In this document: positions 1 through 11,514 of the stretch, piece by piece
Layout of the letters: the number at the start of each line of letters is the position of its first letter
How positions within the stretch are numbered: position 1 is the stretch's first letter
Position numbers and translations under genes: made by a program
Source of the DNA: Trametes villosa
Lineage: Eukaryota; Basidiomycota; Agaricomycetes; Polyporales; Polyporaceae
Reading direction: 5' to 3'
Assembly: GCA_002964805.2 (NCBI GenBank)
Contig: PUDQ02000020.1
Coordinates: forward strand, 806,001 to 870,000
DNA length: 64,000 bases
The notes under the pieces: generated by a model
Databases searched by the model: none
The model's input: only the letters and a program-made list of their open reading frames with translations
Told to the model about the DNA's origin: nothing

Positions 1-169
1 AGAGTCTTGAATTCGAAGTGTCCGGCCTCGAAATCTGGAAATATACCACATATCTCGGGAGCATGGGAGCTGTCCGTGGATACTGAGGTGAGTTGGGCCC
101 TATCTTCTGCCGGTGAGCATACGGTTCCCTTCGTTCCCCCAAATTTGTGAGGGGGGCGGGTGACCTCCT

Positions 170-1745
170 TCGCTCGGCTGCCATAGACTGGAGTTCCGCA
201 ACCGTTTGGCGGGGTAATTCGACATGCTGGAAGATTGCAGCGGCATTATGGCCGCTGCAGTCCCGTTCCAGCATAGAGCCGGTTGCCGCGCCACTGTGAG
301 TTTCGAGGACCCTTGGGAAAGGTGGCCGCCTCCGACATCCAATGCCATTCCGACTTCTCCTCGGTGTCGTATTCCATCTTCAGGCCGTTTCGCGTCGTTA
401 CCGCAGCGTCGCCCCGCCTCAGATTGAGGGTGGGCTTTTTGAGGTTGCTTGTACCGGCGTGCTTCGGCGCGCTTTCCTCACGACGCAGTATGTTACCGGA
501 CGTGCGATTAATCCTATTTGCGATTGAGACGTTGATTTTTATGTCTCTCCACGCTCCGGGGCGACGCGGGTACGGCAGGACAGTAGCCGGCACAATATTG
601 GGATGCCAACGTTTGAGCCCGCCGCCGCAATAGCTCATCGTAGTCGCCCGCTGAGTTGCATTGGATGGCTTGGTGCGTATGTTGGCCGTCGAGCGGCTGA
701 CTTTCATGGTGCATGACTGGGCACGTCCGTTGACCGTTGCTGCAGGGAGCATGGGTCCTGCGATATTCAAATTCTGTCTTGATGTGCAGGCCGCCACATT
801 ACTGGCGGAGGTCAACGGACTGACGTCCTGTGGCGAGAGCAGAGGTGCTGTCGGTGGGGTGCTGTCGGTGGGGTGCTGTCGGTGGGGATGGGACGTACGT
901 CGATGCAGGCCCCCGCGAGAAAGAACTTGCCCCTAAGCATGGGTGTTCACAGTTGTTACGCGTTGGCGTCGTCCCGTAGATGCGATGTGGCGTCGTGCAT
1001 GATCCCCGCGCCAGGAAGTGTGAGCCGTCTTCGGTTGGCTGGAGGGTGTGCGTGCGTCTAAATGTGTTATACAGGGCCTCCGGTAGTGGGCTGACAAGGG
1101 GATGTTGTCGATACGGGGATATGGTCAGCCGCCACAGTGTTGACGGCGACGGGGGTTGGGCCGGTGGCGAAGCGCCCGTAGGTTGACCTCGGGGGTGGAG
1201 GAGAGGATGACCACAGGCCCGGAGGGGGGAGCGCAGAAGCAGGACTGAGCGTAGATCATAGTGGCAGGAGACAAGAAGCGGCGGGGGGAGGAGCGTGTTC
1301 TTATACTCGGACGAGCGCGGTTTACACTCCGCCGCGACATTCCGGTCAGCTTCGTTGCAATCTGGCCTGCCCACGCTGAGCTATTGTTCCCCACTTTTAG
1401 CGTTCAGAAGCAGGATGGCGATATCGCCCAGAAGCTTCGCGATCACAATCGCACGGCGGATATCCGCTGCACATCCGGATATCCCGAACCGTGGCTATCC
1501 TCGGGGCCCAACGCCACCATGCCCGCCCTCCCTCGTTCGCGCAAGCTCCCCTCCGCATAACCGGGCGCGAATGGTATCCAATGCCTGTACACGCATGTCT
1601 ATTCCCCTTCAGGACAATTGCGCACGCACGGGGGTATGGTTGTGGTCGACGCCACATCCACCGAGAGCGCGTCAGCCACCAGCCACCAAGGCGATACGCG
1701 TTCGCACGCGTCGCGTCACGTACGTGATCGAGAGTAGACAGGGCT
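170..1745 (-). repeat. Inverted segmental duplication, copy A (non-genic part)
   Basis: The reverse strand of this stretch aligns with about 19,640-20,620 on the forward strand. Shared landmarks are a TATA-like GAGTATAAGA box, a CT/CCCCCGCCGCT tract just after it, a doubled GGATATCC upstream of it, and a block around GGCCTGAAGATGGAA. Copy A has roughly 590 extra bases (about 415-1,005) absent from copy B. No convincing long reading frame is conserved between the copies. A short frame starting ATG-ATC-TAC near 1,258 on the reverse strand follows the TATA-like box in copy A, but its ATG is lost in copy B. I read the block as a duplicated promoter-like region, perhaps of a decayed gene. Confidence 0.75.
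845..887. repeat. Three 14-base tandem repeats
   Basis: The unit GTGCTGTCGGTGGG is repeated three times without interruption. It lies inside the part of copy A that is missing from copy B of the duplication. Confidence 0.85.
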
Positions 1746-2064
1746 TTCAAACTCCTCCGGGCTTTCCTCTCGCCCCCGCCCCCCAGCCTGGCTGTTGGCC
1801 GTATTTCAACAACCCTTGTGTCCTGCATAGCAAAACGGTCTGCAGCGTTGCGCGAGGTGGATCGAAAGGTAGGTTATCCAGATATGCGGAAACTATGGGG
1901 TCGTTTGTATGATATATACAGGCTCCTCATATACGGACGTGGCCTTCAAACACAGTGCCCATCTCAACGATTCCAGTACAGCCAATTAGGTATCATACAA
2001 GAGCTTCTACCATTTGCTCGTATGCGTACATGTCCATCCAAAACTCCCTCCGCCGGCGTCCCTC

Positions 2065-2786
2065 CTACACCCCTCCATTGCGGACGTTATAATCGGAACC
2101 GGTCAAGGCCGACAGTACTGGGGTAGCGAGGACGTCAGCGCGGCTCTGCGACGCTGTCTCGTTCGTCCGCCGTGTCTTCTCCAGGAAGAGGAAAGAGATG
2201 ACGACGGTATCGCGGATCTGCGTCGCGCGGTCGGTGAGGAGGAGTGTGGCGGGGCTCGTCGTGCCAGACGCGCAGTCTACGCGGGACCTGACGAAGCGCG
2301 CGATGGGTTCTTCGTAGCCGTCGTCCTCGGCGAACAGCTACAGGACGGTCAGTGTTTGCATGCCCGAGCGGAACTGACGGGTAATGTCATGTGAACCTCG
2401 AGAGTGCGACCCGGCGCATTTCCGCGCCACTTATGCTTGCGCCCACTGTCGTCTTGGAACGTTACGTCGCTGCGAGAAAGGTCAGCTCCGGTGACTATAC
2501 ACTTCAACTGCACTCACTCCTTGAGGTAGAACGGAACCACGCTTGTGTGCAACCAGTCGCGCAGCGAGACGGGACGCTTGTCCCCCAGCGTGACCTTGTC
2601 CGGGAGGACGTCCCGCCACTCGAGCGACGCCAATGTCTGCTCGTCCGCGTTCTGGATGTGCGTCACAGTGGCCTTGCCGTGCTGGGTGAAGACTGTGTAC
2701 AAGGCCTTGCCATCGGGGTCGAGGACGGCCGTATTTGACGGATTATCCGGAGAGAGGGTGAGTGTGAGCGCGATAGGGGCGGACAT
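2065..2786 (-). CDS. DUF6593 family protein
   Basis: Three exons, 2786-2518, 2469-2397 and 2337-2065, sum to 615 bases (204 residues). The N-terminus reads MSAPIALTLTLSPDNP, then a GKALYTVFTQ strand, a TLASLEWRDVL strand and, in exon 2, a SGRKHKWRGN turn. Exon 3 carries ARFVRSR and the hydrophobic VVISFLFLEK helix. This order of short beta strands around a K-W turn, ending in a helix, is what I know from DUF6593, a large basidiomycete family of unknown function. The second intron starts GTTCAC, a weak donor, but it removes an in-frame stop and restores the frame. A TATA-like CTATAAGG lies about 50 bases upstream. A broken copy sits at 19,173 in the opposite orientation. Confidence 0.8.
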
Positions 2787-2835
2787 CTTCGATGCGGGTG
2801 GGGTGGTAGTAGGAACTTGCACCGGGGCCGCGACC

Positions 2836-2841
2836 TTATAG
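2836..2841 (-). promoter_or_regulatory. TATA-like box of the DUF6593 gene
   Basis: TATAAG on the reverse strand, 50-55 bases before the ATG. This spacing fits a short 5' leader. Confidence 0.45.
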
Positions 2842-2849
2842 GAGTCCGC

Positions 2850-3177
2850 GCGAGTCCTAGGCGAACACCTCCGTAAACAACGCGGCCTGAGGAAATGCGA
2901 TCCGTCCCGACGTGCTGCGCGCGCCACCAACGCGTTGTGCCATGCGCGGACAACACGGTCATGGGGTGCGATCCTGTGCGATCGGGTTCCTGGTTTTGCA
3001 TTCGGGACTCGATCGTGGCCGCATGAGCTGCACAACACGCGCAGAGCGTGCGGGCATGATGGCGGTACAACGCCGAGTTCAGGTATAGCAGCCTGTCTCG
3101 GTTCTCTGAAATCCGCAGCTACTAGGACAGGCTGCGGAGCTAGTGCCATATGCCACAACTCGGAGCATGCTAACTGT
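2850..3177. other. Intergenic
   Basis: No supported gene. It separates the DUF6593 promoter from the transposon. Confidence 0.6.
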
Positions 3178-3185
3178 AGTGGCCC

Positions 3186-3671
3186 AGGACCCAGGAAAAC
3201 CCACCAAGAGCCCACATCCCGGAATCCCCGAAAACGGGCCCGAAAATGGCGAAAAGTTACATGCAAACCCCCGAAATTAGGCCCCGGAGGGGCCCTTCTG
3301 GCATCCCGAAAACCGGGGTCAGCTCGGACAGATATGTGCCGGACCCCCGAAAGTACGCCTGGTTCGGCCCGCCGGGAGGGGCCTGTGCGATGGAACCGGC
3401 GGGTGAGCGCCGTTCACGGCGAGGATAGCTGTTATCGGCCGGCGTAGTCGCGAAAACAGTTTTTGGGGCCGAATCGAGCTTCAAGCAGGCGATTTTTTGC
3501 GCGTTTAATGGGCGCCTAACGCGATGTTACATGCCCTGAAGCCCCGAAACCGGCGCCGCAGGCCGCAGGATACGTGAAAATCCCCGAAAACCGGTCCCTC
3601 AGGGACCCCCGAAAACGGCCCAAAATGGACCAAAATCGGATGTGAGCTCTTGGTGTACTTTCCTGGGTCCT
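3186..3671. mobile_element. MITE-like non-autonomous DNA transposon
   Basis: The two ends are inverted repeats of about 35 bases with 31 identical positions. Both begin AGGACCCAGGAAA and both contain CACCAAGAGC and CACATCC. The element is flanked exactly by the direct repeat AGTGGCCC (3178-3185 and 3672-3679), an 8-base target-site duplication as made by hAT-type transposases. The interior of 486 bases has no transposase frame. It holds about eight copies of a CCCGAAA(A) motif in the same orientation, several followed by CCGG or CGG, which could be subterminal transposase-binding sites. Superfamily assignment rests only on the duplication length. Confidence 0.85.
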
Positions 3672-3792
3672 AGTGGCCCGGTCATCTCTTCCAGCCACAG
3701 TCACTAGTGTTAGCTGTTATACGATGTGTAGAACTGGTATGTGGAGTCCCAGAAAATCACTGCTGCGTTGAAGTGCAAAAGATTCTTAGCAG

Positions 3793-3880
3793 TCCTTCGA
3801 GCCGGGATCGAACCAGCGACATCAGGATGAACTGGGTAACCATTACAGTCCTGCGCTCTTCCAACTGAGCTATCGAAGGA
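3793..3880 (-). tRNA. tRNA-Tyr (GTA) with intron
   Basis: On the reverse strand the acceptor arm TCCTTCG pairs with CGAAGGA at the 3' end. The D arm is AGCTCAGTTGGAAGAGC and the T arm contains GGTTCGATCC. The anticodon loop reads CTGTAA, giving GTA. An intron of about 14 bases follows the base after the anticodon, the usual position for nuclear tRNA-Tyr, and the stem then resumes with ATCCTG. Confidence 0.93.
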
Positions 3881-4380
3881 TGCTAATGAGCCCTCTGTGT
3901 GCTGTTATAGCGTGTTTAAACCTATCAACACACGTTCGTTGCTTGTGTTTCCGGCAGAACCTTCCGCGGACGGTGATCGGGTGCGCATCATAGCTGCCAC
4001 AATGCGGGGTAAGCCCTCCCTGAGCGCTGAGCTTCAAGCCAGCGCGCCGCCCTTGCAGTTGCGCTCGACACCGCCAGCGCGCAGCGAGAAACGGTTGGGG
4101 ATCCCCACGACAAAGTGAAACATGAGCAGAAGCGACAACGAATTCGGCTATAAATGCACGATGGTACGAGGCGCACTGAGGTGGCACCTGCCGAGCCGAA
4201 TATAGCGGTGACCCCACCCAGCCCGCGCACCATTATTCGTGAGAACGCGTACTCCCGTCGCTCCCCAAAAACCCCACCCGGCCCCTATATCTCGCCCGCT
4301 CTCCCACCCTTGCCATCCGCACCCTCCACGACAAACATACGCGTCCGCCCCCGCCGCCCTCACACCCACCAACAACAATC
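3881..4380 (+). promoter_or_regulatory. Upstream region of the 4381 gene
   Basis: No gene. TATAAA at 4149-4154 and a pyrimidine-rich CCCCACC stretch lead into ACCAACAACAATC immediately before the ATG. Confidence 0.5.
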
Positions 4381-5007
4381 ATGTCGACCGCTTTCCGCGC
4401 CCTCTCGAAACACGCCCGCGCCCTTTCTAACGTGTCGCGCAGCGTGCCCAGCACCTCTCGCGCGTTCCACTCGCCCTTCGCCGTGCTCTCCTCATCGCAG
4501 TCGCCCTTGACGACCCCGCCCGCCGCGACGTCCTCAGCCGGCGGCTTCTACGAGAAGCAGGCGGACCACTCCCCGGACCCCTTCACCAGCTCCTCCGGAC
4601 GCCGTACCTACGTCGTCTCCGAGCCGGACCCGTCCAACACTCCCTATGAGGTCCCCTCCGGCGCGTACCCCACCTCCGCGCCCTACCAGAACTACACCCG
4701 CACCGAGGCGCCGACTCCCGAGGGCGCGCAGTACGCGTCGACTGCCCCGGGCCTCGCCCACCCCATCACCCAGAAGGTCCCTCGCAATGAGTCTGGTGTG
4801 GGCGAGAGCGGCGCGGTCCGCTACCGGGAGGCCCCCGGGGAGATGCACGCGCGCGGCGGCAGCCATGGTGGACAGGGCCTCGCGGACGCGTCGAGTACGC
4901 AGAAGGGCAACGGCGAGCTGCCGGACGTGAACCCGCCCCCGCTCTTCGAGCACGCGGAGAAGTTCTCCAAGCTCGGCGTCGATGACGCCTGGAAGGAGCG
5001 GAAGTGA
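4381..5007 (+). CDS. Conserved fungal protein, probably mitochondrial
   Basis: Single exon of 208 residues. The first 35 residues (MSTAFRALSKHARALSNVSR and on) have no acidic residue and are rich in Arg, Ser and Ala, as in a mitochondrial presequence. The middle (YVVSEPDPSNTPYEVPSGAY, then PTSAPYQNY) is Pro/Tyr-rich and hydrophilic. The C-terminus is charged (HAEKFSKLGVDDAWKERK). No transmembrane segment is visible. I cannot assign a function. The strong GC3 bias and absence of stops support a real gene. Confidence 0.75.
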   Translation: MSTAFRALSKHARALSNVSRSVPSTSRAFHSPFAVLSSSQSPLTTPPAATSSAGGFYEKQADHSPDPFTSSSGRRTYVVSEPDPSNTPYEVPSGAYPTSAPYQNYTRTEAPTPEGAQYASTAPGLAHPITQKVPRNESGVGESGAVRYREAPGEMHARGGSHGGQGLADASSTQKGNGELPDVNPPPLFEHAEKFSKLGVDDAWKERK

Positions 5008-6362
5008 ACGGGTCTCCGTGATCTGCGCTGTTGTTGCTGAGGGGTGGTTCCGGGATTGGAGAAGGGTGACGAGAAAAGGACGTTCATAATCGCAGGTCGC
5101 GCTCTCTGCTGTTTGCACTGTGTCTGTATATGCCTCGCACGAAGAGTCGTTAGTTGTATGAGTATGCTGTTGTCATCACCATACACCGTTCCATAATACG
5201 TAGACTGTATATTCTTGCCCGACATCGCCCTCCTGGTCCGTGCGTCAGCTGTGTCTGACCGCGGAATGGCTGCGCTGGCGATTGAATGGGGGGTCCGCCG
5301 CGGTGTCCCGCGGTGTGCTCGAGACGCGTCCTGGAGCGCGTCGCGGTCGTCCATAACGTTATTGCAAGCGCCGGATCCGCTCTCGGAGCCGTGGGAGAGA
5401 TTGCGCAGGGTAATCCTGCTGACAAGTGAAGCTGTTCCCCCCACTCTTGACATTGTCGCTAACTTGCACTACATCCTTCGTAATTTTCGTTGAACAAGTG
5501 CGTGCAGATAACCACAACCAACTAACCAAATTCTCGCCAGCGCAACCATACAAACGGACGATGTTGACCAGACGGCGGTAATACCGAAATTTTGTATCGC
5601 GACCGACGCCCCACACTCCCTACGAGGATCCTGCCGTTCTTTGTCGTCCGCCTGACCCGGCCCAACGAGCACAAGGAGGATACATCATGCTTTTCGCTGT
5701 CTTTAACGGGGGCAATGACCGTGCGCCAACTCCCTCCGGAACAGGACTGAACACCTGAACCACAACGGTTGCCTTCTCGGGCAACCAGCACGCATACACT
5801 CCGCGTTTTGGAGTGCAGATCGCGGACCGCTGTTCGACAGCCCCGCTTCCTCGTATGACCACCCGTGCTCTTCTCCGCACTGATGGCTTGGCAGCGCAGA
5901 TTGAACACCTCGGACCGGGCCCTATAGCCCCCCGCCCGTCGCGTGCATCGCGCGGTGAGTGATATCGGCACATTGGAGACGTCAAGAAGGCTCTGACAGC
6001 GTTGAACCGTTAGAGGCGGATAGTCGTCGGACCCACCGCCCGCTCTTCCTGCTCCTACCCCGGCGATTGCCTATGCAACGATATATAAGGTATTTTTAGC
6101 CCCGGACCCCCGAGGTGTATGCTTCCCCCAATAGTCGGGTCCTCCTCGGGCTGGGCAAGCATCAGCAGCCCACCGACGCACGCAGGAAGTGGCGCGCAGC
6201 CACTGTTTGGCACTCGGGTCCTCTTCGGGCACCCGCACCGCTGTCTCTTGAACGCCCGCGACAGCGCGTTCCGCAAGATGGACAGCGCGTTCAGCCTCAT
6301 GTGGGTCGGTACCAGTCGCCCACAGCGGGGCGCATCGGCACCACAGCACGTCTCGGAAACCG
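5008..6362. other. Intergenic, including the cellulase upstream region
   Basis: No supported gene. A TATATAAGG at about 6,082 and CCCCGGACCCCCGAG at about 6,100 lie 300-360 bases before the GH7 ATG. The latter contains CCCCGG/CCCCGA, resembling carbon-catabolite (CreA/Mig-type) sites, but this is only a sequence resemblance. Confidence 0.5.
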
Positions 6363-6369
6363 TATAAAA
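6363..6369 (+). promoter_or_regulatory. TATA box of the GH7 gene
   Basis: TATAAAA, 79 bases before the ATG. It is followed by a pyrimidine- and CA-rich leader typical of strongly expressed fungal genes. Confidence 0.75.
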
Positions 6370-6447
6370 GGAGTAGCAGTTTCTCGACAGTCTGCATCGA
6401 GTCCACAGCAGCCTCTCGACCACCGTCCTCGGTACACTCTCATCGCC

Positions 6448-7941
6448 ATGTTCCCCGCCGCCTCCCTCCTCGCATTCTCGCTCCTCGCGACCGTCTACGG
6501 CCAGCAGGTCGGCACCCTGACGGCGGAGAACCACCCCCGCCTCACCGTGCAGCAGTGCACGAGCAAGAACAACTGCCAGACGCAGCAGCACTCCGTCGTG
6601 CTCGACTCCAACTGGCGCTGGCTCCACTCGACCACCGGCAGCAACAACTGCTACACCGGCAACAGCTGGGATGCCTCCCTGTGCCCCGACGCTGCGACCT
6701 GCGCGAAGAACTGCGCGCTCGACGGTGCTGACTACGCAGGTGCGCCCCTTCCCTCACCGCTACTCGACAGGGGGCGAGCTGTTTGCTGACGCTGCGGCAC
6801 GGACAGGCACCTACGGCATCACGACCAACGGCAACGCGCTCACGCTCAAGTTCGTGCAGCAGGGCCAGTACTCGAAGAACATCGGCTCGCGCGTGTACCT
6901 CATGGACGCGAACGACAAGCAGTACGAGCTCTTCAACCTGAAGAACCAGGAGTTCACGTTCGACGTCGACATGTCGAACCTCCCCTGCGGCCTCAACGGC
7001 GCGCTCTACTTCGTCGAGATGGACGCCGACGGCGGTGCCTCCCGCTTCCCGACCAACAAGGCCGGCGCCAAGTACGGAACTGGCTACTGCGACACCCAGT
7101 GCCCGCAGGACATCAAGTTCATCAACGGCCAGGTACGTGCTCCTCCCACGCTCTCCTCGCTGGTCGGTGCTGACACGCTCTCGCGCAGGCCAACATCGAG
7201 GGCTGGGCTGGCTCTCCCTCTGACCCGAACGCGGGCTCCGGCAACTTCGGCACGTGCTGCAACGAGATGGACGTCTGGGAGGCCAACAAGAACGGCGCGG
7301 CGTTCACGCCCCACGTCTGCTCCGTCACGAGCCAGACGCGCTGCTCGGGCACGCAGTGCGGCGACGGCGACGAGCGCTACGACGGCCTCTGCGACAAGGA
7401 CGGCTGCGACTTCAACTCGTTCCGCATGGGCGACCAGACCTTCCTCGGGCCGGGCAAGACCGTCAACACGAACTCGAAGTTCACGGTCGTCACCCAGTTC
7501 CTGACGAACAACAACCAGACGTCGGGCCAGCTCTCCGAGATCCGCCGCCTGTACGTGCAGAACGGGAAGGTGATCGCGAACTCGAAGACGAACGTGCCCG
7601 GGCTCGCGCAGTTCGACTCGATCACGGACCAGTTCTGCAACGCGCAGAAGCAGGTGTTCGGCGACGACAACACGTTCGAGAAGCTCGGCGGGCTCGCGAC
7701 GATGGGCAACGCCTTCCAGCGCGGCATGGCGCTCGTCATGTCCATCTGGGACGACCACGCCGCGGGCATGCTCTGGCTCGACGCCGACTACCCCACCGAC
7801 GCGCCCGCGACCAACCCCGGTGTCTCCCGTGGCCCGTGCTCGGCCACCTCCGGTGACCCCACCACCATCGAGAACAGCGAGGCCTCCTCGTCCGTCACCT
7901 TCTCGAACATCAAGGTCGGCCCCATCGGCTCGACGTTCTGA
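6448..7941 (+). CDS. GH7 cellobiohydrolase, no CBM1
   Basis: Exons 6448-6739, 6807-7132 and 7189-7941 give 456 residues. A signal peptide (about residues 1-18, cleavage before QQVGTLTAE) precedes the GH7 start ([12 protein letters not shown]). The catalytic signature [10 protein letters not shown] gives nucleophile Glu232, Asp234 and acid/base Glu237 of the precursor. The many conserved cysteines are present ([27 protein letters not shown]). Family knowledge: GH7 CBHs are secreted processive enzymes releasing cellobiose from cellulose reducing ends. The protein stops at GPIGSTF straight after the catalytic core, so there is no Ser/Thr linker or cellulose-binding domain. A probable 3'UTR intron follows the stop. 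Confidence 0.97.
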
Positions 7942-7954
7942 GCGTCCCCAGGTA

Positions 7955-8008
7955 TGTTGCGCTACCACATTGCACCACCCTGCCCCTCGCTCACACCGTG
8001 TTTCTAGC
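7955..8008 (+). other. Probable intron in the GH7 3' UTR
   Basis: About 14 bases after the stop codon the sequence reads CCCCAG/GTATGTTGCG, ending at about TTTCTAG. This is a good donor and acceptor spaced like the other introns here. Downstream sequence does not extend the protein. Confidence 0.5.
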
Positions 8009-9209
8009 ATCGCGTCTTGAGGGAAAAGGGTTCCTGGTTTCTAGTTCCGGCTCGGGCTGCGATACGGTTTTTGCCTAGAATCGTGGTTCTGGTGGGGGTT
8101 TGGGTCGTCCATCGCGTCTTCCTAGGCTCCTTCTCCATGTAAATCTCGAATACTGCGCAAAACAACGGAAACTCTCACTCAAACAACTTCTGCTGCGTGC
8201 GGTTCGCTACCTTGATCTGAGTTTCGTGACAGCACCTGAGATCCCCTGCTGGTAGCCCCTCGTTTACCGTAAACTTTCATTTGCACACCATACACTCGTC
8301 TTTTTGTGCGTCTCATCACCATGCTCGCTACGCTACACAGCCTTCCCCCTCTGACGGTGCGCCTCGAACACGCACGGTAAGAAGATCCGCGCAACCAATG
8401 TGCCATTGACAAACTATCAGGCTACCGGACATGCGAGGGTGCACGGAAAAGACGAGCGAAAATAAGTAGAACGAAACGGATATAGAGAGCGGGACCGGGA
8501 GGCGCGAACGGTCTACGTGGCGCCGGCAGCTGGTTCTAGTATACAAAGGACCCCGCGGCAGCACCGGCTGCACGTACGGGCACGGGGCACGCCGCCTGCG
8601 CAACGCTGGCGCTAGGCATAAGGAGGACGAGCGAGGAGGAACGGAGGGAACGAGCGGCGGTGTCCTTTGTGCCGGAACCAGAGCAGGCGAGAGCGCAGGC
8701 GCAATCCTAGAACCATATTCGGGGGCAGGGGTAAAAAGGGGCGGGAGAGTCCGAGGCTGGGGGACGGGGCGGGGTGGGGCGAGACGAGACAAGACAAGAC
8801 TTCCAAGTATGCGATTACGGGGCGCCAACCCGGGATAGCGATAGCGAATATACACAGGCGAATGAACGGGTATGCGTGTGGTGCGGGTGTATGCGGGTGT
8901 GTATGTGTAGACGTCGTCGCGGGTCGTCAGCCGGCCGTGGTTGTTTGGTTTGCGGTTGCGGTTGCGGGTGTGTTGCAGCCCAGGGGCGTAGCGGGGTAGA
9001 GAGCGCTCGAACGGTGCGATCACTAGTAGGAGATTGCGGTAAGATATGGTCGTCATTGGTCGTCAGAGCCGTCACAAGTGGAGTCGTGTGCAAGCCTATA
9101 CGTTACGTAGCGGAACATACATAGTCATCAGCACGGGAGCCAGCTCGAGTCCGGACGGAACGTACAAGTTGATCCGCGCAGCCGGCGCGCGTCGAGGCAG
9201 CGCAAGTCC
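8009..9209. other. Intergenic between convergent GH7 and CK1 genes
   Basis: No supported gene on either strand; the long frames here are compositional. It should hold both 3' UTRs. Confidence 0.6.
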
Positions 9210-11514
9210 TTATGCCCGACAGCAGAACGCAGCCCAGAAACCCTTCTTCCTGCCCCCACCGTGCTCGCCCTGCTCCCCAACCCGCTCCATCTGCTCGCGG
9301 TCGTACAGGCCCATGCCGCGCGTCCCAGGCCCGTTCATGTCCTGTCTCGGGCCGGTACCGCCCGTCGTCGTCCCCTCCCGGCTCGCAGTGCCGTTCTTGC
9401 CCTGACCATTCTGGCCGTACATGAACGACTCCGAGTTGTTCGGGTGGGTTTGGAGAGGGCTAGCGCCGTTGCCGGTTGGCGTGCCGGCAGGGATGGGGGA
9501 TTGGCGACCGTAAGCGTTCGTACGGTACCCGCCAGAACTGGGAGCGGCAGCGTACGGGTGCGGAGCAACCAGACCACTGTCCCGCTCGCCACGGGAGACG
9601 TGCTGTTGGCTTTGGCGCCGGCTCTGGGGGGCGAGCGGCTGGACACTGACATGCTCGCGTGAGCCTCCACGCGATGCGTCGTGTGGCCGACGGCTGCTGC
9701 TCTTGACGTGCGCAGGCGTAGGCGCCAACACGAGCGGTGACGAAGGGGAGGGCGCGCCCTCTTGGAGAGCGTTCCGAGAGGACCTGTGCGCCCGCTCCCG
9801 CTCGCGATGGCGGTCGCGGTGCGGGGTATGAGGCGTGCCACCATGCGCGGACGCCAGCAGAGCCGAAGTCTATCCAAGCGTCAGTACTCAGATTGAATGC
9901 AAACACACTGTAACGTACGTGGCCGGCTTCCCAGCCCTTGCCGCCGTTCAGAAGCATCCAGTCGAAGACGCCATCCTCGGGTTCGCCAAGCGTCTTGAGG
10001 ACCTTCGTGAACAGCTCCCGCAAGAAGTCGTAGTCAGGCGTCTCCTCGAACCCGAGCTTGCGGACGTAGTTCATGTAAATAGCAAACTCCTCTGCAGCTA
10101 CTATTCAGTGTTTGAACGAGATTGGGTTGAGCGATGTACCCACCGGGGAAGCCTTCGCAGAGCTCTTCGATAGGGGTGCTCTGCTTCTTCTCGCCGATCT
10201 TTTCGTACTTCTGCTTGTTGGTCGCAGCACGGAGACCCTGCCAGGGCAGCCCGCCGCGCAGGAAGTACATGAAGACGTGTCCGAGCGACTCGAGGTCATC
10301 CCGACGAGATTGCTCGCGTCCCAAGTGGGTGTTGATGGACATGTAACGAGCAGTGCCGGACAACGATTTCCGCTCCCGGTAAGGGATATGCACCTTGGTC
10401 TTAGGGTCACGGTAGTGCTTCGCCATACCGAAATCTAGAAGCCATATTAGCACGTTGTGTATTAGGAGAGAACATATGCTCTCAAGGAGCTAAGAGCATG
10501 AAGCATGGCGAACTCATGCTGTTACCGCGGATACTTACCGATTATGTGAATAGTGTTCGCCGTCTTAGTGCCGGGAACACCAATCAAGAAGTTGTCAGGC
10601 TTGATATCGCGGTAGATGAGGGACTTCTCGTGGATCGACTGGACGCGCGTGACCTACAATTTCCAACAAAGGTCAGCAACATGAAACACACAAAGGAGCG
10701 CCACAATGCATAGTGCCGTGCTGCAGCACTTCGATGCACCGCAGCGCGACCGACGCTGCGAAGCGCCGTGCGTCGGTTGTACGTGTAGGCGCCGGCGTCC
10801 GATTACAACCAGATAATGATGGGCTGAGACCCGCCGGACGACATGCACGGACCAAGCCTCAAGGAGACCGTCCGCTGAACGCCTCCCTCAGGCCACACCG
10901 CGCGTAGGCGAGAACACGCAGGGGTACTGACCATCTGCTTCGCGGCCATGCAGACCGTCTTGATGCTGAACTTGCGGCCACACATGTCGAACAGGTCCTC
11001 GAGGTTCGGGCCGAGAAGGTCGATGACGAGCACATTGTGCAGGCCCTCCTGGCCGAAGTAGTGCACCTGAGGGACACCCGCTATATCATCCGGCGACGGG
11101 CGGGTGAGTGCCACCGCAGTACGCGGAAACCGAGGATGAACGTACGGGTGCCGTTCAGAGTTCTGTACGACCGGTACTCGTCTCGCAGCTGGGGGGCTTC
11201 AGACTTGCGGGGTTCCTGGACAGATTGGCAGGTCAGGGACTGTGCTGGGATGCTTCTCCAGCAATATTGCGTCACACACAAATTTGATGGCGACGGGTTG
11301 GTTGTTGAGCATGTTCGTGCCTACCAGCAGCGACCCCCCAGTAAGCCGGCAGTCCACAGACGCACGCCATACGAGCCGCACCTTCGAATACAACACCAAA
11401 GGAGCCCTCTCCAATCTTCTTGCCCACCCTGAAGTGATTGCCCACGACGCCATTGGAAGTAGCGGACTGGGAATGGTGGCCTGAGGAAGAGGCGATCACA
11501 TGAGGGGTGGCCAT
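9210..11514 (-). CDS. Casein kinase I, membrane-anchored Yck/CK1-gamma type
   Basis: Eight exons: 11514-11382, 11320-11280, 11215-11146, 11080-10932, 10653-10539, 10434-10144, 10091-9919 and 9869-9210; 543 residues. The kinase domain spans about residues 29-310: glycine loop GEGSFG (35-40), Lys57 in VAIKF, catalytic Asp147 in [18 protein letters not shown], then [13 protein letters not shown]. This last block is the CK1 hallmark replacing APE. The tail (about 220 residues) is Ser/Pro/Gly-rich and ends AAFCCRA. Yeast Yck1/2 are palmitoylated on a C-terminal Cys-Cys and act at the plasma membrane, so a similar role is likely. Intron 4 is unusually long (278 bases). Confidence 0.95.

Noticed and set aside
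7084..8010. Long reverse-strand open frame opposite the cellulase
   Set aside because: It mirrors the GC3-biased GH7 exons and has no domain. The forward strand is unequivocal.
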